Below, one piece after another: positions 32,237 to 40,618 of a DNA stretch of 64,000 bases. The notes under the pieces were generated by a model. It saw only the letters and a program-made list of their open reading frames with translations. It ran no database searches and was not told where the DNA came from. This stretch comes from an uncultured Flavobacteriaceae bacterium (GTDB taxonomy: Bacteria > Bacteroidota > Bacteroidia > Flavobacteriales > Flavobacteriaceae), in assembly GCA_947494825.1 (NCBI GenBank), contig CANLWN010000002.1, positions 496,001 to 560,000 on the forward strand. Direction: 5' to 3'. The position numbers and the translations under genes were made by a program. Each line of letters opens with the position of its first letter. The first letter of the stretch is position 1.

Positions 32237-32401
32237 TCAATTATTGCATCCATTTTTATCACAGGTAATTTTCTTATTTGTATCTATCCAATGACTCGGA
32301 TTTTCTTTTGTGTCAAAACCACATCCTGTAGTTCTACCTTTACGTCCTTTGTGAACTTCCTTTGTCGGAGTATGCTTAACTGCCATAATATTTTTATTCA
32401 T
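32237..32401 (-). CDS. Very small Cys-containing protein
   Basis: This protein of 54 residues starts at ATG 32401 (or 49 residues from ATG 32386). It is basic at the start (KHTPTKEVHKGRKGR), then has GCGFDTKENPSHWIDTN and ends CDKNGCNN. Three Cys and two His could bind a metal. It lies directly behind a regulon site with a perfect -7 box (32423-32416). Because the -7 box is so near, the second ATG (32386) leaves a more usual leader. Family not recognised. Confidence 0.6.
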   Translation of the reverse strand: MNKNIMAVKHTPTKEVHKGRKGRTTGCGFDTKENPSHWIDTNKKITCDKNGCNN

Positions 32402-32415
32402 TATTAATGATATTC

Positions 32416-32460
32416 CAAACTTAATTCCATAAAGACAAAGTACCTTACGGGTTTCCATAA
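32416..32460 (-). promoter_or_regulatory. Regulon site 3: TTATGGAAACCCGTAA, 21 nt, TAAGTTTG
   Basis: The 16-mer is at 32460-32445 and a perfect TAnnTTTG box at 32423-32416 on the minus strand, with exactly the same 21-nt spacing as site 2. It reads toward the small gene ending at 32237. Confidence 0.75.
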
Positions 32461-32542
32461 GGAACCATAATAATTTGGATACGTTTTGTAGATTCGGTAG
32501 GCAACACGACATTCGTCGATTAATACCAATACAAAATTAGAG

Positions 32543-33208
32543 TCACAACAACCTTAGATTTCTAAGTATCGTAACTAAATGGAGGGGAGTTTTCGCATTA
32601 AACTCGTCTTTCAATTCTTTTAGTCGTTTTTCGATAGAGCTTTTACTGCTTGGCAATACGCCTTCTGTTTCAAATCGCTGTTGAATTTCATCTTGGGTAA
32701 GTCCGTTCTCCAAATACTGCAATAGCCTTGTTTCATAATCACCCAAAACGATCATATTGCTTTTTCGTAAAACTGCTGAGAGTTTTGGCGACAGGTATCT
32801 TTGACCTTTGTACACCTCTTGAATACATGTTACAAGTTGAACGGATCCTTTACGGTCTTTCCATACATAACCGTCAATATCATTTCCTTCCCACAAAGGT
32901 TTTATAGTCTGAGGGTGGTCTATGTAGGAATAAACAATGATCTTTAAATCCGGTTGCTCCTTCTTAATGGCTGCAATAAGTTCTTCACCAGATTGCAGTT
33001 TCACATTCCTGTGGTCAGGGATAAACGATAAGTCACAGAGAAGTAGTTCAAACGGTACTTTATCGTAAAGGGCGCGCTTGGCTTTCAAAAGAGCATCGTC
33101 ACAGTAGGCAGAATAAGTTACATCTACAATCCCAAGTGCGTCCCAAACAGGAGCAATACCCTTTTTAATGGCATCGATATCTTCTGCAACTAGGATTTTT
33201 TTAAACAT
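32543..33208 (-). CDS. NarL-like response regulator
   Basis: This protein of 221 residues has an N-terminal receiver domain with the acidic pair in VAEDIDA (about 8-11), the phosphoacceptor Asp in LLLCDLSF (about 59) and the conserved Ser/Lys region (YSYIDH, VWKDRKG). A C-terminal helix-turn-helix (GLTQDEIQQRF...SSIEKRLKELKDEF) resembles LuxR/NarL but is diverged. It follows the kinase gene by 9 nt. It is the best candidate to bind the 16-mer shared by five nearby promoters, since NarL-type proteins bind short inverted repeats near -40 (inference). Confidence 0.88.
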   Translation of the reverse strand: MFKKILVAEDIDAIKKGIAPVWDALGIVDVTYSAYCDDALLKAKRALYDKVPFELLLCDLSFIPDHRNVKLQSGEELIAAIKKEQPDLKIIVYSYIDHPQTIKPLWEGNDIDGYVWKDRKGSVQLVTCIQEVYKGQRYLSPKLSAVLRKSNMIVLGDYETRLLQYLENGLTQDEIQQRFETEGVLPSSKSSIEKRLKELKDEFNAKTPLHLVTILRNLRLL

Positions 33209-33217
33209 ATTCGGAAA

Positions 33218-35137
33218 CTATACTGGAATTTTAACCTCAGCGTTAAAACCGTTATCTATCGACGTTTCAAATGTAATACTTCCGTTAATTGCAGAAATAC
33301 GGTTTTCCATATTCAACAGTCCTCCCTTTGATTTTAAAAAGGTATCATCGGTGCCCTCTCCGTTATCCGAGTAAGTTATTTTTAGGCGGCGTTTGAGCTT
33401 TTCAAAAGTAATGGCAATCAAACTTGCCTTACTGTGTTTGAGCATATTGGTCATAAACTCTTGTAGCACCCTATAAATATTTGTTTTTTTTCCACCGGAA
33501 ATTTTTCGCCAATCGATATCTTCCAACCCTTTTATCACAATCGTTGCTTCATCAGGAGTATAACTGCTTAACATATGGTAAAGATTTGGAGCGAACGCTT
33601 CACCTACATCTATTGGTTGTAGTTGTTTTGAAATATCCCTAGTACGGTGATAAATTTGCTGTGTTTTGTCTACCAATGAAACACTCATATTGCCATGCTC
33701 CAATTGCATCATCACTTGAAAAACATCGTTTGCAAGTTCATCGTGTATTCTTTTGGATATTCGTTTTTCCGTTTCATTAGTGACCATTAACTTCTCTTTC
33801 CTTTTTTGCTGATTCTTATAATACGCTACGAACCCCATTCCTATCAGGGTCATGACAAAACCGAAAAGATAAAGTATCTTATAATTCCGTTCCTTCGTTA
33901 CCCGCAATTCCTGAATAGCTTTTTCTTTTTCTAAGAGCAAGATAGATTCTTGTTTCAGCATGTCATCATATTTGTACTTGGCAAATTGGGTCTTGACCTT
34001 TAACTCTTGTTTATAAAGACTGTCCTGTAAGAATACATATCTATCGCGCAGTGAAACGTTCTTGGGCTCGAGTTGCATCAAAAACTCTATAGCATCCTTT
34101 TCTGCTCGAGGTGTTTTTGTAGTTTTGGATAGCCGTATAACCGAGTCGAAGTATAACTTGGCCTTTTCAGGAGAGCTCTTTGAGTAAAATTCTCCCAAAT
34201 GGGTATAGCTGGCAATTTGACCTCGTTTGTAATTTTTTTGTTTTCTAATCATTAGTGATTGCAGAAAGGATTTGGCTTTTGTAGTATTTCCATTAAGCCA
34301 TTGCGCGTAAGCAAGGTTGTCCAAGACTCTAACGTATTCTTTTGGATCATTTTTCAGTAAAGAATCCTTGACAATGGATTCTAATAAGATAATAGAATTG
34401 TTGTATTCCTTGTTATCTATATAGGTAGTGGCCAAATTATTCTTGTAAATGAGCCTGTCTTTTTCGGAATCGGAGGTTTCTATGGCTTCCTCATAATAGC
34501 TTTTAGCATCTGGGTAATTCAATAGTTTCCTATGGTTGGTTGCCAAAGTATTATAACAAGAGGCAATATATTTACGATCTTTCTTATGGTTAAAATATAT
34601 CAACGCTTCAGTCAGGGTTTCTTTGCTGCCAAAAAAATCATTCTGGTTTTTTTGAATAGTGGCCATGTTTAAAAGGTTTCTCCCTACCCAACTGCTATCT
34701 TTAGTCTTTTCAAAATACGTTTTTGAAAGGGTATAACTTTGAAACGCTTTATCATTATTTCGAGATACCTCAGCAAAATAGTACCCCATCAAATAATACT
34801 GTTTGGCCAAAACCAAATCATCCTTGGTTTCCAAGGCATGGTTAACCAATCGATCGTTATAAATTAAGAGGCTGTCGTATTCATTAAGTAAAAAATGGAG
34901 CAAGTTTTTTTGATAGAGAAGTTGACTATGGATAGTATCTTCTTCGGTTTTCTTTAAAAAGAAAAAAGACCTGTTTACTGCCTGATACCTAGTGCCTAAA
35001 GTAACACTCTGGTCTCTAGAAACATTATAGTAGAACAAAATACTATCATGTACTGTATTTGAGGCATTGGCCCCTTTCTGTTGCTTACAAGAAATACAAA
35101 AACCGATAATGATTAGAAACAATAGTTTTTTCAACAT
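33218..35137 (-). CDS. TPR-containing sensor histidine kinase
   Basis: This 639-residue protein starts at ATG 35137, giving signal MLKKLLFLIIIGFCISC with a lipobox-like Cys. Residues about 40-380 hold TPR repeats (YNTLATNHRKLLNYPDAKSY and others). A coiled coil follows, then a membrane segment (ILYLFGFVMTLIGMGFVAYY, about 425-445). The H-box RISKRIHDELANDVFQ (phospho-His) lies near 485, and a HATPase domain has N-box EFMTNMLKHSKA and G-boxes DNGEGTDD and KSKGGLLNMENR. This is the HisKA_3/NarX type that pairs with NarL-like regulators. The sensor part faces the periplasm. It pairs with the regulator 9 nt downstream. Confidence 0.92.
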   Translation of the reverse strand: MLKKLLFLIIIGFCISCKQQKGANASNTVHDSILFYYNVSRDQSVTLGTRYQAVNRSFFFLKKTEEDTIHSQLLYQKNLLHFLLNEYDSLLIYNDRLVNHALETKDDLVLAKQYYLMGYYFAEVSRNNDKAFQSYTLSKTYFEKTKDSSWVGRNLLNMATIQKNQNDFFGSKETLTEALIYFNHKKDRKYIASCYNTLATNHRKLLNYPDAKSYYEEAIETSDSEKDRLIYKNNLATTYIDNKEYNNSIILLESIVKDSLLKNDPKEYVRVLDNLAYAQWLNGNTTKAKSFLQSLMIRKQKNYKRGQIASYTHLGEFYSKSSPEKAKLYFDSVIRLSKTTKTPRAEKDAIEFLMQLEPKNVSLRDRYVFLQDSLYKQELKVKTQFAKYKYDDMLKQESILLLEKEKAIQELRVTKERNYKILYLFGFVMTLIGMGFVAYYKNQQKRKEKLMVTNETEKRISKRIHDELANDVFQVMMQLEHGNMSVSLVDKTQQIYHRTRDISKQLQPIDVGEAFAPNLYHMLSSYTPDEATIVIKGLEDIDWRKISGGKKTNIYRVLQEFMTNMLKHSKASLIAITFEKLKRRLKITYSDNGEGTDDTFLKSKGGLLNMENRISAINGSITFETSIDNGFNAEVKIPV

Positions 35138-35219
35138 CCGTTTTTTTGAAATATTAAAATAAAAAAGAGCCATACATGAAAGTATAGCTCAAATTAGTAA
35201 AAATAATTTGGATTAATAA

Positions 35220-35378
35220 TTACCCGCCTGGTGGTGGTGGTGTTATAGGATCACCATCATCCCCTTCAGTTGCCTGAGTTTCATAAAGAGTGTCCTTGTC
35301 AGCAATAGAATCGCTAGTACAAGAAAACAAAAAGGCATTCATTATCAATGCCACTACGGCTACAAGAAAATTTTTCAT
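35220..35378 (-). CDS. Tiny lipoprotein upstream of the sensor kinase
   Basis: This 52-residue protein starts MKNFLVAVVALIMNAFLFSC (lipobox, Cys at 20). The mature 32 residues are acidic (TSDSIADKDTLYETQ, EGDDGDP) and end in a proline/glycine tail PITPPPPGG. No domain is recognised. Such short lipoproteins often precede TPR-kinase genes in flavobacteria. It may be a ligand or accessory sensor of the kinase encoded 82 nt downstream (inference). Confidence 0.78.
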   Translation of the reverse strand: MKNFLVAVVALIMNAFLFSCTSDSIADKDTLYETQATEGDDGDPITPPPPGG

Positions 35379-35465
35379 AATATTTGTTTTTAAGATTTGG
35401 ACAGGCCTCTGGCTGTCCTATTTGTTATTAATTTTTTCGCGATGATCTATCGCAATCCGATGTGA

Positions 35466-35532
35466 AGAGACGTCTCTCTCAATTGAGAAGTAGAAATCCG
35501 GATATGGTAGTGATTCACCTACTTCTCGATTG
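35466..35532 (-). promoter_or_regulatory. Inverted repeats upstream of the tiny lipoprotein
   Basis: A perfect 12-bp palindrome AGAGACGTCTCT (35466-35477) lies next to a hairpin with arms CAATTGAGAAGTAG (35480-35493) and CTACTTCTCGATTG (35519-35532), 13 of 14 pairs. They lie about 90-150 nt upstream of the lipoprotein start and may be operators or a leader hairpin of the kinase operon. Confidence 0.45.
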
Positions 35533-35550
35533 GGCCAATCATTAACCACA

Positions 35551-35595
35551 TTATGGATTTCCGTAAAAATGATTTTTCTAGAAAAGCTATGTTAG
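35551..35595 (+). promoter_or_regulatory. Regulon site 4: TTATGGATTTCCGTAA, 21 nt, TATGTTAG
   Basis: The 16-mer (35551-35566) is followed after exactly 21 nt by TATGTTAG (35588-35595), one mismatch from TAnnTTTG, reading toward the + strand gene at 35761. The spacing equals that of sites 2 and 3. Confidence 0.65.
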
Positions 35596-35653
35596 CTGGG
35601 CATAGCTTGAATCATTCTTAGGACAAAGTAAATGGAAGAAAAAATGAAATTGC

Positions 35654-35736
35654 AGACACCATATAGACTTGTTTTAGACATCTTTTAGACTCAAGTAGAC
35701 CATCGGTTTAGAACATAATGTGTCTAACAACTGTCT
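35654..35736 (+). promoter_or_regulatory. Helically phased AGAC repeats before the 35761 gene
   Basis: AGAC occurs at 35654, 35665, 35676, 35687 and 35697 (steps 11, 11, 11, 10), mostly as TAGAC. The inverse GTCT follows at 35722 and 35733 (step 11). One copy per DNA turn on one face suggests cooperative protein binding, possibly autoregulation of the gene that starts 24 nt later (inference). Confidence 0.55.
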
Positions 35737-35760
35737 GTTGAAATTTGTATTTTTATTGTG

Positions 35761-37005
35761 ATGGAGGATACTAGAATAGAAGAAATTGTTTGTAAAGTAT
35801 TTGAGAAAGCAAAGCATAAATGTGCTTCACACTCGAAGTATGCCTTATCAAAACATATAAGTGTTGAAACTAACTTAAGTTCCAAGACCTTGGAAAGAGC
35901 CTATGACAGATACATTAACAAAAGAAAAAAACATGGGTCACCCCATCCAGAAAATGTTGATATACTCTGCGGTTATCTCGAATTTGAAGATTATCAAAAT
36001 TATGTGGAAAGTAATCCTGTTGATAATCAACAGACTTTGGATATCCCACAGGAAATGGGGGACTCAGAAGGGAAAAAGAATACCAAGGGTAAACATGTAC
36101 TGACTATATCAATCAGCATAGCTTTTGGCATGGCTTTACTGATAGGTTTGGCACCAAAAATTTTAAGCATTACAACCGGCAATCTATCGGAAAAATCATG
36201 TATGACATGGGCAAAAACCCATTTCGAAAAGGTTGATTGTGGAATAAAACTGTATTCAGACTATGGTACACCAATAGTTCCGTACGATGCCAAAATGAAA
36301 GAAAACTTTAAAAAAGTAGAAGTTACAGGTGCTTACAAGTTTTTTACCGAAGAAAACCAAAAACCATTAGTATGGTATTACAAAACAAAGAGTGGAGAAA
36401 TTGAGTATTATACTGCTCCCGGGCTACATCCGATAAATGGTGAAACTCTGCGAAAAATAACCGAGTATATCATTGAAAAGTATGTTTCGATACACAATGA
36501 CATAGACGGTCCTTTTGTTGATGCTGAGATAATTGCCGATTCTGTTAGTAAAACGCAAACCCCTAAAATGAAAGATACGGATAACATGGAAATGGTTATC
36601 CTGATTTTCGATGGTAATATTTTAGATAATAAAGTAATTCGACATTTGGGGAAGACCACATTTAAATCGTATTCGCTAATCTCAAATCCTTTAACTGCAA
36701 CTCAATTAGAGGCTAACAAGCAACAACTGTTATCCGGAAATTTATCTGATGTTAACCGGCTAGTGCCTTCAAACGTCGAGTATGTAAGCGTAGGCTCGGT
36801 GGAATACACCTATAGAGAAGGTATTGTCTCCAATAAACTTTTCACCTGTGATATGGTTTTAAATTTTGATGTTTTTCTAAAGAGTTCAGGTGAAAGAATC
36901 AACGCGTTATCCAAGTCTGTGGTCATTCATGGTGCCGGCTTTTCCAAAGCACTGGCGAAACAAAACGCAGTAGAAAAAGTGGGAGATACCGTTGTTGTCT
37001 TGTAG
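35761..37005 (+). CDS. Single-span membrane protein with helical N-terminal domain
   Basis: This protein of 414 residues starts at ATG 35761. Residues 1-85 form a compact helical basic domain (KYALSKHISVETNLSSKTLERAYDRY), possibly DNA-binding or an adaptor. A linker follows, then one membrane segment (about 112-132), then a C-terminal extracytoplasmic part (about 145-414) of mixed alpha/beta with one Cys pair (SCMTWAKTHFEKVDC). The layout, a cytosolic basic domain, one membrane span and a periplasmic sensor, resembles one-component membrane transcription factors; that is inference. It is controlled by regulon site 4 and is divergent from the sensor-kinase operon. Family not recognised. Confidence 0.75.
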   Translation: MEDTRIEEIVCKVFEKAKHKCASHSKYALSKHISVETNLSSKTLERAYDRYINKRKKHGSPHPENVDILCGYLEFEDYQNYVESNPVDNQQTLDIPQEMGDSEGKKNTKGKHVLTISISIAFGMALLIGLAPKILSITTGNLSEKSCMTWAKTHFEKVDCGIKLYSDYGTPIVPYDAKMKENFKKVEVTGAYKFFTEENQKPLVWYYKTKSGEIEYYTAPGLHPINGETLRKITEYIIEKYVSIHNDIDGPFVDAEIIADSVSKTQTPKMKDTDNMEMVILIFDGNILDNKVIRHLGKTTFKSYSLISNPLTATQLEANKQQLLSGNLSDVNRLVPSNVEYVSVGSVEYTYREGIVSNKLFTCDMVLNFDVFLKSSGERINALSKSVVIHGAGFSKALAKQNAVEKVGDTVVVL

Positions 37006-37017
37006 AAGCTCGATGAT

Positions 37018-37998
37018 TCAATTAAATAGTTTCACAATCTTCAGGCTGGCTTCATTTTTTGAATTGAGCAAGTATGCTTGTTTAGCATTTTGAAACGCCT
37101 TCGACTCTCGGCTTGTTTGTAGTTCGAAAGCGGCTAAATTATACAGGGCGCACGATAAAGCTTTGGTATTAGTTTGGTTGTTAGCGATTGATTTTAGGAG
37201 ATTATACCCTTTCTCCATATCCCCTACCCTCATATAAGTGATTGCTTGCTTTAAGCGGTCGTTAAACTTACGGTGTTTTTGAAATCTTACTTTGAAGAAT
37301 ACCTGATGCCCGGTGAACAATTTTTTGAACCTCCCCCCCAACTGCGACAAGCTTTTATTGTATAAAGCAATTTTGCTTATTTTAGGAGGAGAACACGTTT
37401 GCTTTGTTTCCTCTGTCTCAGAGATATTAATTACATTGGAGTATATTACCTCGGTGGTTGTTAAATCTATTAATTTAAAGCTGAAAGAAAGCTCTAATAT
37501 CGCCTTGCGGAACTTTAGTCTTCCACAGGAGGAATCATACCTGAACTTACTTGACAGTATTTCCGATTTGAAATCATTGTTCTGAATTCTCCCCACTAAA
37601 AGCACTCCCGAACTATAAAACTGACCTAGCTTTTGTATAAATTGTGCATCGACCAAACCGCTCGATTGAAATTCTAGTTCTTCTAATAGCTTATGTGTTA
37701 CACCTCTATCCAATAGGTTGATACCTTGTATTCCAAAAATTTCATTCGACAACTTATCGTAAATATTTTGAGTCTCACTACTTTCTCTGTTTCGTTCATC
37801 TAAAATTTCCGCAATGATTAGGGTATTGTATCTCGCCAAGTTAAACTCCTGTGGCACCCATGATTTAAAATCCGCGGAATTCCAATCATTGAAAGAGAAA
37901 AAACGTAATTCTTGCCCATTAAGAGATGAATTTCCAAATAAAAAAGCTATTAGCATTGTGGCATAAAAATTTATGGTAGTTAGTTGGTTTAAAATCAT
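37018..37998 (-). CDS. CsgG/LpoB-like exported protein with C-terminal TPR
   Basis: This protein of 326 residues has a signal peptide (FYATMLIAFLFGNSSLNGQ). The middle part resembles the CsgG/LpoB-type fold: NTLIIAEILDERN, FGIQGINLLDRGVTHKLLEEL, then SSGVLLVGRIQNNDF, FKLIDLTTTEVIYSN and a Cys pair. The last 90 residues look like two TPR motifs (MRVGDMEKGYNLLKSIA, ALYNLAAFELQTSRESKAFQ). No lipobox is evident. It is convergent with the 35761 gene (12-nt gap) and lies behind regulon site 5. An envelope assembly role is inferred. Confidence 0.65.
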   Translation of the reverse strand: MILNQLTTINFYATMLIAFLFGNSSLNGQELRFFSFNDWNSADFKSWVPQEFNLARYNTLIIAEILDERNRESSETQNIYDKLSNEIFGIQGINLLDRGVTHKLLEELEFQSSGLVDAQFIQKLGQFYSSGVLLVGRIQNNDFKSEILSSKFRYDSSCGRLKFRKAILELSFSFKLIDLTTTEVIYSNVINISETEETKQTCSPPKISKIALYNKSLSQLGGRFKKLFTGHQVFFKVRFQKHRKFNDRLKQAITYMRVGDMEKGYNLLKSIANNQTNTKALSCALYNLAAFELQTSRESKAFQNAKQAYLLNSKNEASLKIVKLFN

Positions 37999-38030
37999 AA
38001 ATTGGGTTGTTAAAGGACTAAAACATTTTG

Positions 38031-38075
38031 GTAAGATAAATTAATCAAAAAATACAGATTTACTGAAAACCGTAA
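38031..38075 (-). promoter_or_regulatory. Regulon site 5: TTACGGTTTTCAGTAA, 21 nt, TATCTTAC
   Basis: The 16-mer at 38075-38060 matches TTACGGAAATCCGTAA at 12-14 of 16 positions depending on the strand compared. The box 21 nt later (38038-38031) matches TAnnTTTG at 6 of 8 positions. It reads toward the CsgG-like gene at 37998. It is the weakest of the five on the -7 side but keeps the spacing. Confidence 0.5.
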
Positions 38076-38238
38076 AATCTTTGTTTTCCAATTAGCATGA
38101 TTAACTATGTTTGGAAATAAGCCAAATACTGCTTTTTTCTGTATCGAAAATGATAAACAATTTTATTGATGGAAATATAAAAACCCACAGTATTGTCCAA
38201 ATAAATCCCCTTTTCAAGGTCGAATCATTTGCAACCCG

Positions 38239-38271
38239 CAAATCCACCATAACCAACCTGCGCCGGATCCT
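38239..38271 (+). repeat. Direct repeat flanking the 38.3-45.6 kb block, left copy
   Basis: CAAATCCACCATAA, a variable few bases, then ACCTGCGC and GGATCCT. The right copy is at 45594-45627 in the same orientation, with two substitutions and a short indel region. Possible attachment site or inactive mobile-element end. Confidence 0.55.
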
Positions 38272-38679
38272 ATTCCCATTTTATCTCTTAAAACTTAATA
38301 AATAGTATAAGTGAAGATAAGCATCTTCCCACCTACTCCCCCAACACACCCACTTATTACATAGGTTTTTCTTTCCAATCATTTTATTCCCAGCTTTATG
38401 GGATTAAACCGGAGATAGCACTGCCACAAGCTATATGCATCAACTCCCATGCTAAGGACCACTGAAAGGTCCCTTAGGGAGGTTACCTCAGTAAAAATGC
38501 TCCCATACTAGAAATTCCTTGACAAGGGCACTCCAAGAGAGATTCCAACCAGGGGAACAAATAACCAAAACCATATGCCTATGACAAAAACAGCCGACCC
38601 GCATACGGGAGGTGTCCAAAGCGGCACCCTGCCCGATGGCATAGTTTGATCAAATCACAAACCAATTAAATACAAAACA
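38272..38679. other. Intergenic region with no recognised gene
   Basis: About 400 bases upstream of the protease gene. A GGACC / GGTCC hairpin (about 38454-38474) and several C/G-rich short motifs are visible, but no open frame with coding character and no known RNA motif. It could be a long leader of the protease gene. Confidence 0.4.
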
Positions 38680-40608
38680 ATGAAGACCAAGTATTTTGCA
38701 TTGGCCATTTTTATCGTTCTATCTTTTCAAAGCTGTCTGAAAGAAGATATCTTTATTGAAGAAAACCTGGAGACAGTTTCCAAGGACACCCTTTCAGCAG
38801 TTAAGGAGACACGATTGCTAAAAAATCCGTATGAGATAACCACTTTTCGCAAGGCGTACCAAAAGGTCTTGGAAAATATGGCCGACAGCACCATAAAAAC
38901 GGGAAAAGGGTTCCGGTTTTCCAAGGAAGTGCAAGACACCGCCAATATAGCGCCCAATTACGTGTATGTACGCTTTGACCCCCAGGATTCGATACAGGAA
39001 GCGAAGTTGACAACGCACCCTGATATCATTGTCCTGGACTATCCCTTTGAATATGACGAGCCAGAGGACTTTACATCGCGCATACGGCTTAAAAAAGGGG
39101 AGGTCCTTTCGTATTGGGCCAGTCTGTCCACAGATCAAGGCATTCCCAAGGTACCCCATGAAATACTGCAAGAGATGTACATCCCGGAAAAGGACCCAAA
39201 ATATGCGGACGACGGCAAAAGCTCTAATAAGAATACCGAAAGGGGCAAGGTGAACGATAAGATGGATTTTATGAACCATGTACTCGAAGAGGCCTATACT
39301 GCCACGGGCAACGAGGACCTATTGCCCGAACCGTCCCAACTAAAAAAGGGCGAAAGTTGCGAGACCTGTTTGCTTGGCATAAACCTCAGAAGAAGATGGA
39401 GGCCCAGCGGAAATGTAAAGATATGGGACGATCAAATAGGCCGGACAACGACCAGCCGTAGGGTGTTCAGTCACTATGAATCGTACCGTTGCACCGATCT
39501 GGAAAGAGTTGATGTTAATGGTAACAGGTTGGCCGCAAACCCCGCACGGTGCAGGAGGGCCGTTTATAGGACCGTAACAACGACAGTACCGGGCAGTTAC
39601 GTACCAATAGACGGGGCCAATATACTGATCAGGGACACATGGACACTGGACAGGGCCATTGCCGATTCCCGCGGAAATTTTAGGCACAAACGGGTACGGG
39701 CCAAGGTGCGCTATGTCATAAAGTGGGACCGTTTTGAGTTCAGCATCAGGGACAATTCTGGGTTGACCCAAGCAGAGGACAAGGGTCCCAAGCTCTACAA
39801 CCGGCCGTGGAACCTGAGGATAAGGAGTGGCCGTATGAAGTACAGGGGCCAGATATTCCAGGCGGCCATGCACTTTTATTACCACAACATCGGCGGGCTT
39901 TCAAGGCCGCCCACGAACGGGTTTTGGCATGTACAGATGAAGATCGCGGCCAAGGAAACGACGGGAACGTCCAGCCACAAACATCAGTTCAGGGCAGGGG
40001 GCATCCTCCCTGTTATAAAGATAAAACAATATGGCCGATCATCGGAAAAGGTGTACGGTATCACCATACACGAACTGGCCCATGCCGCCCACTGGCGTTT
40101 TGACAAGAATGCGTACAACAAATTGGTACATGACGGTTGGTTCGGGCCTTGGATTTCCAATGGTTCAGTAAACTATCCGGGGCCTACGGGATCCAGCGCA
40201 AGGCGTACCCTGGAGAGTTGGGCCAGGGCAGTCGAAATCTATTTGACGACAATGCGATATAAGAGATTGGGCAATGCCAGCTATTCCTATATTCCTGGAA
40301 CCTTGGGACCGGCACATGCACGGGTTACCATGGGCAATTACCAATGGCAGGAAATAAACAACAATAACAATGACAGATTTTATACATCGGCCATTTGGGA
40401 CATGCACGACACCTTTAACCAGCGTGTCGACTATGGCCTTACTTACTCGACCCGACCGATGGATAGGGTATCCGGCATCAGTATGCCGCAATTGCAAAAT
40501 GCCATGCGGGGCTCCATATCTTGGAACGGGCTTAGGAACAAGGTCATTTCCCTATATGGAAGGCGGGCTACCGTGACCGAACTGTTTGCAAATTGGAACG
40601 GACTTTAA
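38680..40608 (+). CDS. Lipoprotein with zincin HExxH protease motif
   Basis: This protein of 642 residues has a signal ending FIVLSFQSC-LKEDIF (lipobox followed by acidic residues, so probably surface-exposed). A proline/charged region lies at about 40-200, a CETC-containing Arg-rich segment around 225-320, and HELAHAAHW near residue 464 gives the zinc-binding HExxH; the third ligand is not certain. The C-terminal 150 residues (ALESWARAVEIYL-like helix; SAIWDMHDTFNQRVDYG) carry conserved-looking Glu/Asp. A secreted metallopeptidase is the best reading; the substrate is unknown. Its 3' end is duplicated twice downstream. Confidence 0.8.
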   Translation: MKTKYFALAIFIVLSFQSCLKEDIFIEENLETVSKDTLSAVKETRLLKNPYEITTFRKAYQKVLENMADSTIKTGKGFRFSKEVQDTANIAPNYVYVRFDPQDSIQEAKLTTHPDIIVLDYPFEYDEPEDFTSRIRLKKGEVLSYWASLSTDQGIPKVPHEILQEMYIPEKDPKYADDGKSSNKNTERGKVNDKMDFMNHVLEEAYTATGNEDLLPEPSQLKKGESCETCLLGINLRRRWRPSGNVKIWDDQIGRTTTSRRVFSHYESYRCTDLERVDVNGNRLAANPARCRRAVYRTVTTTVPGSYVPIDGANILIRDTWTLDRAIADSRGNFRHKRVRAKVRYVIKWDRFEFSIRDNSGLTQAEDKGPKLYNRPWNLRIRSGRMKYRGQIFQAAMHFYYHNIGGLSRPPTNGFWHVQMKIAAKETTGTSSHKHQFRAGGILPVIKIKQYGRSSEKVYGITIHELAHAAHWRFDKNAYNKLVHDGWFGPWISNGSVNYPGPTGSSARRTLESWARAVEIYLTTMRYKRLGNASYSYIPGTLGPAHARVTMGNYQWQEINNNNNDRFYTSAIWDMHDTFNQRVDYGLTYSTRPMDRVSGISMPQLQNAMRGSISWNGLRNKVISLYGRRATVTELFANWNGL

Positions 40609-40618
40609 ATATAAGATT

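Noticed and set aside
38111-38305. 64-aa open frame over the left direct repeat
   Set aside because: It has no domain and poor composition, and it covers repeat DNA.
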